Origin: Lepidostoma basale
Lineage: Eukaryota; Arthropoda; Insecta; Trichoptera; Lepidostomatidae
Direction: 5' to 3'
NCBI GenBank assembly: GCA_022606425.2
Contig: JAHDVF020000462.1
Location: 1 to 64,000, forward strand
DNA: 64,000 nucleotides
Shown: positions 31,600 through 41,857 of the stretch, piece after piece
How positions within the stretch are numbered: the stretch's first letter is position 1
How the letters are laid out: every line of letters starts with the position of its first letter
The notes under the pieces: model-generated
Told to the model about the DNA's origin: nothing
What the model saw: the letters and a program-made list of their open reading frames with translations, nothing else
Databases searched by the model: none
Made by a program: the position numbers and the translations under genes

Positions 31600-31735
31600 A
31601 GTTAAGTATATATACCAGCCATACGTTTACATTCTGAAGATGGAAACTGCAACGATCTCCGAAATGTCTCTCCAGAAATACCAGTTACACGGATTTTCCT
31701 AATATCCCAAAAATATAACATACATTGATAAAATA
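31600..31735 (+). repeat. Family G repeat with hammerhead-like motif
   Basis: CTGAAGA at 31634-31640, extra T, a weak hairpin GGA...TCC, then GAAA and TGTC (31661-31668), followed by ACACGGATTTTCCTAATATCCC, shared inversely with 29600-29760. Stem II is only 3 bp here, so a functional ribozyme is doubtful. Confidence 0.4.
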
Positions 31736-32064
31736 CTTATATTATGAAATATTATAATTATTTTTCTTTCCTTTTAATATCTGTTTCTAACGATTCGAAC
31801 TGTTCATATCGAAGATGATAAACTAAAAATAAGAAATAAAAGTCATCATTATGGAATTGGAGCGGTGTCTGTAATTAAATGAATACGTTTTTTACATTTT
31901 TATATATCTATCTTATGTTACGTTTTAAAAGTTTTTTATTGTTATCTTATTATGTTTAACCTCAATACAATGTATCAAAAATATATACTTAAATTGCAAA
32001 ACGTACCGTAGTAAAGTAGACAAAGGTATATAAGCTTTTGCTCTAGTACAAATCACGTATAATA
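31736..32064. other. AT-rich sequence without genes
   Basis: No feature recognised. Confidence 0.3.
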
Positions 32065-32280
32065 AATTATTTATTGTTTCTTGAAAAATGGTGCTAAAAT
32101 CCATATTAAATAAATAATACGAATGAATAATCTAGAAGTGTTATTATATTTAATGGGAATGACATGTTTCGTCCTTCTTAGTCATTATGTCTATCATACT
32201 ATACATGTCATTCCCATAAAATATAATATAACTTCTATAAAACTGACATTTTCATTCGTTTTAATTACTTATAATAAATG
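32065..32280. repeat. Family A palindrome, full copy with short centre
   Basis: TTTATTGTTTCTTGAAAAATG terminus, arm ATGGGAATGACATGTTTCG, centre shortened to about 35 bp, then ACATGTCATTCCCATAAAAT and ATTTTCATTCGTTTTAAT. The central hairpin of the right arm is deleted. Confidence 0.7.
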
Positions 32281-33066
32281 TTTTCAACGATTTTGAATCG
32301 TATCGTCATATCGAGTTTTGCCTTATTCTGTATTTCATTATTATTCCTGAACTACCTGCATAAAGAAATGACATATTCCTGAATATATTGATAAATTACA
32401 GTTCTCGTAGCAACGCATTCCTTTTTCAAACATACAACGCATAACTCTTGTAATTTTGAAAAAGATTTATAGCGAACAATTGAGCGAGAAGGTTGCGTGA
32501 TCTCGAGGACACAGTTTGGGGTTATTTGTTAGTAATATGGCGGCGGCGAGGGCCGGAATACCCTTTGTCGGAGCTCGTCGGGGGTGAGCTGTGACGATGT
32601 ACGAACGTTTTTAATTTAATTCACGACCTTTGCAGTTCATAGGCAATAGTCATGAACCTCCGGAGTGCGTTATTTAGTCTCCTCAAATATCGCGTCAAAA
32701 AAGTGTCGCGGGTTTTATATTACCCGGGCAGTTTTATCGCTAGAACACGATACTCCTTCAAGTAGTTGGGCGCCATAAACTTTTTGTATTCTTTATTTAA
32801 CCCTTTTTATTGTTCTTTAGCTTTGTTTACACGTCAGCAAACACTTATGCCCCGCTACTGCCAACTTCTTCAAGATGTATCCACCCAAAACCTTTTTCAA
32901 GTGAATCTTGAAACAAGAAAATGCGCATATTCTTATTTTAACAATGATGTAAAACTCCACATAAATTATTAATATGAATGAAAATGTCCGATTTTACGAC
33001 TATATATTTTTAAATAAGTTATAATTATTTTTTCCAGTATTTGTTCTGAACAAATATTATGACTAT
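32281..33066. other. Unassigned, partly single-copy-looking sequence
   Basis: A GC-richer block at 32500-32760 (GGCGGCGGCGAGGGCCGG, GAGCTCGTCGGGGGTGAGC, TTACCCGGGC) has no other copy in the window and could be a host regulatory or exonic region, but no splice-bounded reading frame is supported. A family A terminus scrap (TTTTAACAATGATGTAAAAC) lies at 32936-32997. Confidence 0.4.
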
Positions 33067-33632
33067 CTAATAATCACACCGTCTCTCCGAAGGGGTAGGC
33101 AGAAAGAATGGACGGCCACACTTTTATTTCCTGACATACTCCTCTAGATTTCCCATCATTCATACTTCGTTTCATGCAACACGTCGATTTCACATTCTCC
33201 TCACTTGGCCGACATCTAATATAAATTTAATAATTATGAATAAGATTGTTTCACGTTTTCTCCAGTCTGCCTCTACATATTGTTCTGTTTACGTCGTTAA
33301 CATACATTGTGTTTTATTTATCATTCTTTATGTGCACGTGTCAATTTCATCTTAATGACCCTTTCACTATTTTGTTAAAAACACTTTGATTCGTACTGCA
33401 TTCACTTCTTAAATTTACACTTGAAAGTATGATGTAAACTTTTACTACACATTTGTCTAAAAGATCTAATCTCTACTGCATTTATTATACTTTCATTCTT
33501 CTTTTGCCAGTTTCTCATTATAAGGGTCGTTTACGATGAAAACTTTAAGTGCCCCATTCACTTTGTTTCCCGTCCCAACCCTTCTTTCAATATCATTCTA
33601 CACTCGCCCATTCTCGTAAATATACTCCCATA
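33067..33632 (-). mobile_element. Family L LINE 3' fragment, longer copy
   Basis: AATCACACCGTCTCTCCGAAG at the 3' side; runs upstream to GTTTCCCGTCCCAACCC and CTCGTAAATATACTCCC (thumb region RRVGTGNK..., MFTR). It stops at the tail of the neighbouring copy at 33634, which has inserted into it or replaced its continuation. Confidence 0.7.
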
Positions 33633-33633
33633 A

Positions 33634-33845
33634 AACTAACTAACCATCACGCCATTTCCCCGGAGAGGTAGGCAGAGAGGATTGATCGCCACAATGCTCT
33701 GTCCTGGCATGCCTGTCGGGCTTCCTCTATATTCATACATCGTACCATGTACGCACGTTGATTATTCCGACATTGAATGTGACCGCCTTTTAGTAATTGA
33801 TTAATTTGGTCATGTCATAATTTTCTCGGTCGTCCTTCTCCCATA
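33634..33845 (-). mobile_element. Family L LINE 3' fragment, adjacent copy
   Basis: AAAACTAACTAACCATCACGC through AGGTAGGCAGAGAGGATTG to TTTCTCGGTCGTCCTTC. Belongs to a diverged L subfamily (GCCTGTCGGGCTTCC, TTGATTAATTTGG). Confidence 0.7.
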
Positions 33846-34277
33846 ATATAAAAGTAATTACTTCAAAGTTAATAAAAACAAATATAAAAATTGAAATATG
33901 CAATAAAAGCAGTTTCTTGTACTCGGCTTGTTGTTGTAAAATCTAATTCCTCATTATTAATTTCAGAGGACTGTCGTTATTGGGTGCGTGCGTAGTTCCG
34001 ATGGCCGGCCATATAAAACGCTCGGCGGGAAGTGTGAGGGGTTTTCCAATAAAGCTGTAATAATTAACTGATAACCCGATAGTGATCCGAAAAAGAAGAT
34101 TGGATTTCACGAAGGCACAACCGTTATTTATATGTTACACGCTATATTGCTTTACTCACCCATTAAGGGAATAGTTTATTAAATATGTTATTCAAGACGT
34201 AACAATCTCAATCAAATACGTTTTATTTATCTTTTTTTATTATTTAAATAGATTTTTTTTTTTTTTTTTTAGATTTT
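33846..34277. other. Unassigned sequence
   Basis: The block 33965-34135 (GGTGCGTGCGTAGTTCCG, GGCCGGCCATATAAAACG, GGCGGGAAG) looks single-copy. TATAAAA within GGCCATATAAAACGCTCGG resembles a TATA box but no downstream gene is visible. Confidence 0.35.
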
Positions 34278-34720
34278 ATTTATTGTTTCTTAAACAATGA
34301 TGCAACACTCCATATAAATAATTATTAGGAATGAAACTTCTAGTCTATTGAAGTTTTATTATATTTTATGGTATGACATCTTTCTCCTGTTTAGGGCATA
34401 ATCAAAAGTTTTAAATCACATATGATAATGCTTTAGAGAGTCGAAGCATGTATTCACATACAATGTAATAAAATGTCTAGAAAACTAAAGGTTTTAATTC
34501 ATTGAAAATTAAAGTAATAATGTAAGAGTTAATATTATTTTCTTAATTTCATGAACGAAATCGTCTGTTTTATAGTTGTTTTATTACAGTTTATGGTTGT
34601 GAAAAGTTTCGCCTTTCTTAAGCATTATCCGATATCTCTAAAGGCAAAATGTTTACCATTAATTAGAACAAAACTTTTAGGAAAGGGACGTTTTCATTCA
34701 TGTAACACTCGTTACACAAA
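34278..34720. repeat. Two family A palindromes in tandem
   Basis: Copy one (34278-34510): TTATTGTTTCTTAAACAATG, TTGAAGTTTTATTATATTTT, centre TATGATAATGCTTTAGAG with GTCGAAGCATGT, right arm AATAAAATGTCTAGAAAAC. Copy two (34535-34720): TTTTATTACAGTTTATGG, AAGTTTCGCCTTTC and AAAGGCAAAATG, ACGTTTTCATTCATG. Both are degraded. Confidence 0.65.
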
Positions 34721-34825
34721 TTAATTCGTTAACTCTAACTCTATACCACTCGTTTCATTTTTCATTTATTTAATAAATGCGTTATTTGAATACAAGATAT
34801 TTTTGAATTAACAACTCAAAAACAA

Positions 34826-34925
34826 TAACAAACCATCACGTAGTTTTGTTACAAAATGGTAAGCAGAGATGGACCACTACACTTTTTTATCCCGATACAC
34901 CTTTCCTCATACAATTATACGAAAT
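34826..34925 (-). mobile_element. Family L LINE, short 3' end, TTG-tail type
   Basis: AACAATAACAAACCATCACG and AAGCAGAGATGGACCACTAC mark the terminal 100 bp; decayed. Confidence 0.6.
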
Positions 34926-34989
34926 TGAAAATATTTTCCAAATCGTTGAAGTTTTATTTTTATACATGAATGGAAAAGATTATCATAGT

Positions 34990-35195
34990 GTTTAGAATGT
35001 GTAGATATGAGTGTCATAATATGTAAAACTGTGTGTCAAATAGCGTAGAAATGTGTATCAAAATATGTAAAAATGTGTTTCTAAAAGTGTATCAAAAAGT
35101 GTAGAAATGTTTATTAAAAAGCGTAGAAATGTATAGAAAATGTCTGTCAAAAATTACAGAAATGTATGTCAAATAGTATAAAAATGTTTGTGTTA
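34990..35195. repeat. Minisatellite, period about 21-23 bp
   Basis: Roughly nine degenerate units of the type GTGTATCAAAAAGTGTAGAAA. Units differ in length and sequence, so the array is old. Confidence 0.75.
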
Positions 35196-36227
35196 TTAAA
35201 TTTATATTATCTGACAGGAAAAGAGAGTGATTTTTATTTAGCAATTTATATTTTCGATGCAAGTACGTCTAACAAATAATAAATGGTCGTAGTTTTTAAA
35301 ACGTACTGAAAAGATGCAAATTTTCTAATGATTTTAATTCCCGGTAATGACACTGGAGCCGGCGGTTTGTAAGAGATTAAATGTAGTTCCTTGGTGCCTA
35401 CGTATACTGCAGTGTATAACGAAGTTTTATCTCTACACGCAGAACGAGAAACACTGAATATTCATCAGCAGACTTGCCGAATACACGCAGAAATCCAAAT
35501 GGAAAACATTAAAAAGCAATCCAAAATAAATTATTGTACATCGTTAAGTAAAGAACTTAAATATTTCAATTTCTTTGATCCACTTTATTTCGCAAAGAGG
35601 CCACTAGCACCAGCTTTGGGGCGATAGAACAACCGATAGATGGCGCCAGTGGCGGTGGTCATCCCCCTTTAATTTAGAACATTTTAATATTCAAATTAAT
35701 TAATTAAAACGAAGTAAAACGTCAGTTTTATATAAAAAAGAATATATTAACACAATTTTACTAATAATGAAATAAAACTATGTTTTTTATTTTTTATTAT
35801 TTTTTTTTATAGAATTTTCGGAAAAAATTGGCTAAAATACAACACCCCTGACAAAGTAGTTCTTAATGACCAACTACTGTTTGTTCACTCCCCGTTGTTA
35901 TACCCAATTTAAACAAATAAAAAATATTCCCGGAATAGATTACTGCCCAAAATGTATTTTTTTTTATTCCAGACCGTAGCAGCTATATGGATGGGGAAAA
36001 CCGAATAAGGCGATGCCAACCTTACGGACCAAGAACTATAAAGTATAATATTTAAATTCAGTAATAATAAAAACAAAATTACCACTTTTTTAAAACATTA
36101 TATATGAATATGTTAGCTATAATAAAATTTTAAATCTATTGTATTAAATACGAACCTGTAATACCAGTATTTAAATTCAGTAAATTTTACATAAATATTT
36201 GAAGACTCTTTTTGTATAGAATCATGT
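35196..36227. other. Unassigned sequence
   Basis: Contains a 78-residue plus-strand frame (35391-35627) with no recognised domain, signal peptide or splice context; I do not call it a gene. GATAGATGGCGCCAGTGG at about 35635 resembles the AGATGGCG step in family R. The remainder is AT-rich. Confidence 0.3.
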
Positions 36228-36385
36228 TTACCACCCCTGATCTGTCTGTCAGCGAGCCTGGCGAAACCGGTTGCTGTCTAAATAAAGACAAAAGTGGAAG
36301 TAGTTCAAAAAAATATCGTTTTATTTAATTATTATTTAAAATAAACTTCCATCAAGAGATTTCAGTAAAATCATTTGACAATAGT
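36228..36385 (+). repeat. Family D repeat, single arm
   Basis: AGCGAGCCTGGCGAAACCGG, CTAAATAAAGACAAAAGTGG, TTTATTTAATTATTATTTAA and CATCAAGAGATTTCAGTAAA. Only one arm of the palindrome seen at 19058-19345 is present. Confidence 0.65.
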
Positions 36386-36477
36386 TGACTATTGACTAGC
36401 CTGTATGGGATTTTTTTTTGTAAAACTAATAGGTTTTACTTCCGCGGAAGCTACGTCAAAGTTAACAAAAAAAATGT

Positions 36478-36718
36478 ATGTATTGTTTCGTCAACAATAA
36501 TATAAAACTCTATATTAAATAATCAATGTGAATGAAAACGCCTTTTTCTAGAAGTTTATAATGGTTTGTGAAAATGACGTGATTCGCTTATCTAAGGCAT
36601 TATCAAATTCGAAACATGTCTTTCCCATAAACTTCAAAAAAAAATTCTTGAAAACAGACGTTGTCATTAGTATGAATAATTAAGTATGGAGTTTTACATC
36701 ATTGTTCAAGAAACAATT
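36478..36718. repeat. Family A palindrome, full copy
   Basis: TATTGTTTCGTCAACAATAA, TTTCTAGAAGTTTATAATGG, centre ATTCGCTTATCTAAGGCATT / TTCGAAACATGTCTTTCCC, right terminus CATCATTGTTCAAGAAACAA. The central stem II of the right arm is lost. Confidence 0.7.
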
Positions 36719-36744
36719 AACTTGAAAATTGTATACAATAATAA

Positions 36745-37115
36745 GCCTATTCAAAAATGCTAAGAATGCAATGCAAGATGGTATTATTTTACATGGAACT
36801 GGCAAAGAAGGATGAAAGTAGAATAAATGTAGTATAAATGAGATTTCTTTGACGAATATGCAGTTAATCTATATATATGATACAGGGTCAAATGCAAAAA
36901 TAATAAATAAATGTAGTGCGAATGAAAGTGTCTCGAACAAAATTATGATAGGATTATTAAGGTGGTTTGAATACATTAAAATAATGGTAAATAAAGAATA
37001 TGTAAACGAAACTGGAAATAGGGGAAGAACAAGGAAAATGTGACACAATCATTTCAATCAAATAAATAATAATTGGTCAGAGAATTCAATGTGCGTGCTT
37101 GACACGATACAGTTA
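36745..37115 (+). mobile_element. Family L LINE 3' fragment
   Basis: Open for a stretch at 36849-37043 with SNKIMIGLLRWFEYIKIM and NRGRTRKM, the LRWFGHM...RGRPRKTW module. Upstream it has AGAAGGATGAAAGTAGAATA (KKDESRI). It ends within CATGCTTGACACGATAC-like sequence and lacks the tail. Confidence 0.7.
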
Positions 37116-38244
37116 ATAATTTAAATATTCGAAAAAAATCTAAACGCAACATAATGATTTTATACTTTTTTAACTGCTTAACTTGCATGTAGGATAGTAA
37201 TTATGTTTTTACGCATCTGGTTAAATCAGGTATGAAAGAAATGAAAAAATTACAATTAAAAGGTGTGATATTAAAGGTATTTACTCTAAACTCATCCATA
37301 TTTATCTATTTTTAGTGATTATTTAAAAGGATCGTAATAAAATATTTATATTAAAAAATACATATTATCCAAGTTTACAGAAATGACTTAAAATTCAGAA
37401 ATATTAAAGAATTCCATAAAAGTGTACAAAATAGGGCAATGAATTTCGAATTTTTATTTATCCAATTTCCAATCATTTTGTGGTTAGACATTTTAAATTT
37501 ATTACAAAATTATCACTGTTTTTTTTCCGAAAATAGAAAAACTGTTTTTATATTGCTCTGATGAAGCTTGAGTTCAAGAAAAGAGAATTAGTGACTTCAA
37601 ATCTAACTACCATCTCCTGGTTAAAATACAAGGTGTCTATTTTATTTTATTATATAACATACTAACAAATTTAAGAATAAAAAAGATACTAGTATGACTG
37701 GATCATTCGGAAAGTGTCCATTCATTTTGGTAATTCGGGCTGCATTTATGATACCGTCGCTCGAATTAACTCGAGTGTGGGATTTGCGCCATAATTAGCC
37801 GCTCGAGTTAATTCGAGGGCACGCATAAAGCGGTTAAACATAAATAATTAACAGTACTTGTGTATAGCGATGAGAAACGCGCATACAGAGTAAGGGAGAT
37901 TCTCTCATAGATACTTCACAATTTGACTCTGATTCAAATAGGAATAATTATTATATCTTATAGTAATGAAGACTCAAATGGCGTGCTGTTACCAGAAGTT
38001 CCAATGCAAACTAATGGAAAGATTTAAAAATACTGTTGTGAGATCAACCATACTCTACTGTTGGGAATTCTAAGCTGGTAGATGCTAGGAAAAACAGAAG
38101 CTGCATGTGGCATAGATGAGTAACAAAGGTGGATTGAATTGGAAATGAGTATATTCAAGAACTCAAAAAGGAAAGTATCCAATGACTGTGTTCTGTCAGT
38201 GTTCACATGTTATATTGAGACAGTCAATGTCACAAAAAAGTTAC
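37116..38244. other. Unassigned sequence with a short inverted repeat
   Basis: CTCGAATTAACTCGAG (37760-37775) and its reverse complement (37802-37817) are separated by 26 bp. A degraded hammerhead-like motif (CTGATGA, A, GCTT, GAGTTC, AAG, AAAA) is at 37558-37583. No gene is supported. Confidence 0.4.
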
Positions 38245-38600
38245 ACACAGAGCGTTGGAGAGAGCCATGTTGGGTATTGACTTGCGGGACAGAGTCAGGA
38301 ATGAGGACATACGAGACAGAACAAAAGTCTCCGACTTCATCAAGTTGGCCGAAACCTTTAAGTGGCGTTGGGCGCGTCACGTCGCTTCACGTCACGACCC
38401 AGATGAAAAGTTGACAAGGCGACTACTGTGCTGGCGCCCGAGAACGGCAAAGCGTGGAATTGGGCGTCTACAGTTGCGTTGGCGAGACGATATCTGAAAG
38501 AGTGCGGGAAGTCCTTGGATGCGGATTGCTCAGGATAGAAGGGAGTGTAAAATTCAAGAAGGATTGGACGGTCAAAACAGGCTTAATAATAAGATATTTG
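38245..38600 (+). pseudogene. Family P LINE C-terminal end
   Basis: Open at 38255-38497: ERAMLGIDLRDRVRNEDIR, TKVSDFIKLAETFKWRWARH, DEKLTRRLLCWRPRTAKR, LRWRDDI. This is the RTE-type LINE end (AMERAMLG...RTKV.D......W.WAGH...RR...W.PR...R..GR...RW.DD). The stop after DDI and a following segment SPWMRIAQDR in the next frame show at least one frameshift. Ends near AATAATAAGATATTTG. Confidence 0.75.
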
Positions 38601-38961
38601 AGAAAGCTTTAAATTGCAGAACCATGCTTCTCGGTCTTGGGCCATCCTTTAAACCTTCATTGTAATTTGCTACAAACCGAAAAATCTACTGATATAGGTA
38701 CGAGTATATAGAATGTTTTAATTTCATACATATTCTTATTGTAACCTACACTCAGCGTTTAGGTGAACAAGACTTCTCTAGTGGCGATAATTAAAAAAAA
38801 ATAGTTGGATATTTTATTAATGGTTGGTGTGACCTTACTGGTAGTTTATTAGACGCATTCGGAGTTTAAAAAATAACGTTCCTTTCAAATAAAAAAAATG
38901 ATTGCCAGATGAGTAAATTTGCTACAAACACATTTTTACCGATAAAAGTATATGTAATTGT

Positions 38962-39200
38962 CGACCTTCGTGGCAGAGTGGTAAGAGCTCTGACTTCCAT
39001 ACCGAAGGTCCTGGGTTCGATTCCTGGCGATGGCAGTGTGATTGTCACACTGTCTTTGGTCTGGTGTAGAATTCTCGTGATAATAAAATGGCGGTAGATT
39101 GGCTACTTATCACATGTCATAAGAATCAATATAATAGCTAAAACAAATTGTATGCAGAAATTGGGTTCAAACGACCTGCTGTATACAAGGAAAAAAATAT
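38962..39200 (+). mobile_element. T SINE, reference copy
   Basis: Best T copy. Head starts CGACCTTCGTGGCAGAGTGG with an A box (TGGCAGAGTGGT) and B box GGTTCGATTCC (39014-39024), separated by the usual 30-40 bp. Body: GTGTGATTGTCACACTGTC, GGCGGTAGATTGGC, then CAATATAATAGCTAAAACAA, and the end GGGTTCAAACGACCTGCTG followed by an A-rich tail. A tRNA gene is unlikely because no acceptor stem closes the head and several copies share the long body. The minus frame 38866-39048 is a shadow. Confidence 0.8.
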
Positions 39201-39431
39201 AAAATATATACATATTAACAAAATTTATTTTTTAAATTATTTTTCCCGTATTCTATTTTGAAATAGATACATTAAAAAAACACATTAAAAATACATTAAA
39301 AATTTAATAGACAATATGTGCACGATCTAAAAAGAACATTATGTGTTAAATTATTTTTATTTTGTTATTTTATTTATATCATTGAATTTTAACTTTTTGT
39401 TTTAGATTTATTATGTGGATGTTGGACGATC

Positions 39432-39604
39432 GAAGCGCGGGAGATGCCTATTGGTGGCGATAAGGTTCGCAATCCATCACACCGCGTCTCCCACGGGGCG
39501 AAAAGAGAAGGATGGAGTGCCGCATCGGTTAAAGTGTGACAGTCCATTCTTTCTGCCTACCCTTTCGGGTAGACGGCGTGATGGTAAGTTAGTTAGTTAG
39601 TTAA
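39432..39604 (+). mobile_element. K SINE, best copy with L-type tail
   Basis: Body: GCGGGAGATGCCTATTGGTG, a B-box-like GGTTCGCAATCC (39464-39475), CACCGCGTCTCCCACGGGGC, AGGATGGAGTGCCGCATCGG. Tail: CAGTCCATTCTTTCTGCC, CGGCGTGATGG and GTTAGTTAGTTAGTT, the same as family L LINEs. This head-plus-LINE-tail structure is how LINE-dependent SINEs are built. The B box has one extra base, so the polymerase III origin is uncertain. The frame 39415-39600 is a chance ORF. Confidence 0.75.
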
Positions 39605-40205
39605 ACAATTGTTAAAATTAAATAATCATGCAATAAAGGGATAAGAGAGTCTACCTCAAATAAAAAAAAAGAACGCGGCTTATTAACTTAAAGCGTGAAA
39701 AAATATCTCCAAGTGGAGAGCAGGGTAAAGTTTCGCCGTCCGCCCATGATGTGGCCCTACCCAAACGTGGAGGGTGGGGGGCGGGTAACATGAAAGCAAT
39801 CAATCTAAGGGCGACCTGAGACGCTCGATCGGTTACGGATCCCGGGACTTTCCGCGTCTACTGCCGATGAAATCACCGAATCCATATGCGGCCAAAAACG
39901 AAATATAAAACCGAAAAACCCTCGCCCAGATACAATTTTACATTCAAAGGAAAAATTTACACAGTATTGCTTTGTTTATTTTGTAAGTTCTTTTTAATGT
40001 TTTCCCGTATCAACATATATATTGGTCTTGTAGGCATTAACAATAAAAGGATTTTTGAAATATTTCAACAAGATAATAAACATGTTCCATATATTATACA
40101 TTATAACCCCTTGCCCTCCTGAAGTACGAGTAGTTCACAAAATAAATAAGTGAATGCTTAATGTATAATATTATATAACTAACTAACTAACCATCATATT
40201 TATAA
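39605..40205. other. Unassigned, partly GC-rich single-copy-looking sequence
   Basis: 39710-39900 has CGCCGTCCGCCCATGATG and GGAGGGTGGGGGGCGGG and has no second copy here. The frame 39886-40122 is not supported. A bare L tail (AACTAACTAACTAACC) lies at 40176-40192. Confidence 0.35.
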
Positions 40206-40590
40206 CACCACCATCAAGCCAGTGGTGACATATGGTTCTGAGTCATGGACAATGACTCTTAAAGAACAAAAAAGAATCTACTGGTTTGAGAATACGATAC
40301 TTAGAATGATCCTGGGACCCAGACCCGGTGTTGCAGTGGGATTGGGCACGTATGCCGAGCCAAAGAGACCAGAGCAATCAAGACATTGTACGCGTCTAGA
40401 CCGACTGGAGTAAGACCTCTAGGAAGGCCTAGACAGCGCTTAATGAACGATATTCTGGCTGACCTGGCTAGGTTGGAAGAATCGGACTGCTGGGAGCAAA
40501 AAGCGCAGGATCGAGGAGCTTGGCGAGAAATCATCAAGGAGGCTAAAACTCTTCAAGAGTTGTATGGCCATAGGAAGTAAGTAAGTAAGT
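40206..40590 (+). pseudogene. Family M LINE C-terminal region, best copy
   Basis: Encodes VTYGSESWTMTLKEQKR (post-RT step), ILRMILGPRPGV, then after a frameshift GVRPLGRPRQRLMNDILADL, CWEQKAQDRGAWREIIKEAK and LQELYGHRK with a stop, followed by a (TAAG)4 tail. It is an RTE-type LINE protein end. The overlapping opposite frame at 40301-40537 is a shadow. Confidence 0.75.
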
Positions 40591-40591
40591 A

Positions 40592-40752
40592 AATAACTAT
40601 CCCGCCGTCTCCCAGAAGGGCTAGACAGAAATAATAGACTGCCACACTTTTCATTTCTGACATCTTAATATGTCAGGAAAGAAAAGTGTGGCAGTCCATT
40701 CTTTCTGCCTACCCCTTGGGTGAGACGGCGTGAAGGTTAGTTAGTTAGTTTT
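40592..40752. mobile_element. Inverted pair of family L 3' ends
   Basis: 40592-40663 is a minus-strand tail (CCCGCCGTCTCCCAGAAGG...CACACTTTTCATTTC), 40672-40752 a plus-strand tail (GTGTGGCAGTCCATTC...GAGACGGCGTGAAGG, GTTAGTTAGTT). They form a foldback of about 70-bp arms directly after the M tail. Confidence 0.75.
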
Positions 40753-41432
40753 ATAATTCGCACCGTGAGTGTAAAACCGACGTAAGTGCAAATATACAGT
40801 TTGGGGATATGGGAGTTTAAAGATTTCATATTGTTTGGAAAAACTGTTTTGTTTTTTTAAATCGGTTTTGCACTCACGGTGCGAATTGTAGTCGTTATAA
40901 TTGTTGTGAATGAATTGCATTTTTATTTATTTATATAGAGATATATTCATTGTGGTTAAAAAGCGAAAGTAAACAAAAAGACTCCCCGCCTACTTCACGA
41001 AACACAAATAGTATTCATTTCTCCCAAAACAGTCCCCGAGCTCGGAACAAAGTTTTCCGAAAAAGATAAATCCACAACGTGTTTCGTCGCCAAAGTTACC
41101 AGAAATCTTTTAAGTGAACATCATTTACCTGCTGAACATCACTTCCTAACATTCACCAAAGTCCCATTTAACCGCGTTTTTTCATCCTAAATTTGAGCTA
41201 AAGGATGAGCGCGGATAAAGGAAAACATTCATCAAATCACGACACCGCAGAATTATGAAGAAAAATATTAACTGTTCCATTTGAAAAACTGTTATCATAT
41301 CAAAGTGTTTTTATTTAAATTCTATGAAAATATCACTACAACTGTTTCGCCTACCAATGTTGGAATCATCAGTTGTTATGTCCAAGCAAGGCGAAAAATG
41401 TTACTTCAACATATAATTATTATTATGGAGAT
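40753..41432. other. Unassigned sequence with small inverted repeats
   Basis: TTCGCACCGTGAGTG (about 40758) and CACTCACGGTGCGAATT (about 40870) form an inverted repeat with arms of about 20 bp, 90 bp apart. 40980-41230 looks single-copy. A minus-strand hammerhead-like motif is at 41342-41372 (CTGATGA, then CCAA-CA-TTGG, GGCGAAAC), whose second stem does not fit the canonical fold cleanly. Confidence 0.4.
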
Positions 41433-41856
41433 AACTATCTGACCATCACGACGTTTCCCCCGGAGGGTTAAGCAGGGAAGATGGACTCCCATACTGTTCT
41501 GTAGGCAATTCTTTTATGTAAAGTCTATCCGAAGGAGTACGCAAAAATAATGGATTGCCACACTTTTCTTTCCTGTCATATATCTCTAGTTCCTCGACAT
41601 TCATACATCATAACATGCACGCTCGTTGATTTTTTCGTTTTAAGTGGCCGCCTTTTAATATTTGATTAATTTGGTCAAGCCAAGCGTTCCTTGGTCTTCC
41701 ACGGGTTTTCTTTCCACTCACACTAAATGTATACAACATTTTAGCTATTCTTCTCTTATCCATTCGTTTTATATATCTAAACCATCTCAGAGACCCATTT
41801 TTAATTTTACTATTGATGCTATAATCTCCCTTTATTTTTTCGTTCGGATTCAATTT
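41433..41856 (-). mobile_element. Family L LINE fragments, host of the mariner insertion
   Basis: Two L pieces: a short one (41433-41502) and one from about 41520 to the mariner at 41858. The second covers the minus-strand protein end (frame 41608-41853: KNGSLRWFRYIKRMDKRRIA, RGRPRNAWLDQINQILKGGH, RACML). It stops at the TA where the mariner begins. Confidence 0.7.
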
Positions 41857-41857
41857 A

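Noticed and set aside
34040..34060. TATA-box promoter at CCATATAAAACGC
   Set aside because: No downstream reading frame or initiator context supports a promoter in this AT-rich DNA.
35391..35627. 78-codon frame with gene-like composition
   Set aside because: No recognisable domain, no clear splice sites and no supporting context; chance cannot be excluded.
38962..39035. Possible tRNA gene
   Set aside because: A and B boxes are present, but the ends do not pair as an acceptor stem and the same head is joined to the same body in several copies, so it is a SINE.
41342..41372. Hammerhead motif on the minus strand with exact CTGATGA and GGCGAAAC
   Set aside because: The second stem is interrupted (CCAA-CA-TTGG away from the core) and stem I would compete with the core bases (ACAACT against AGTTGT), so I do not list it as a ribozyme candidate.
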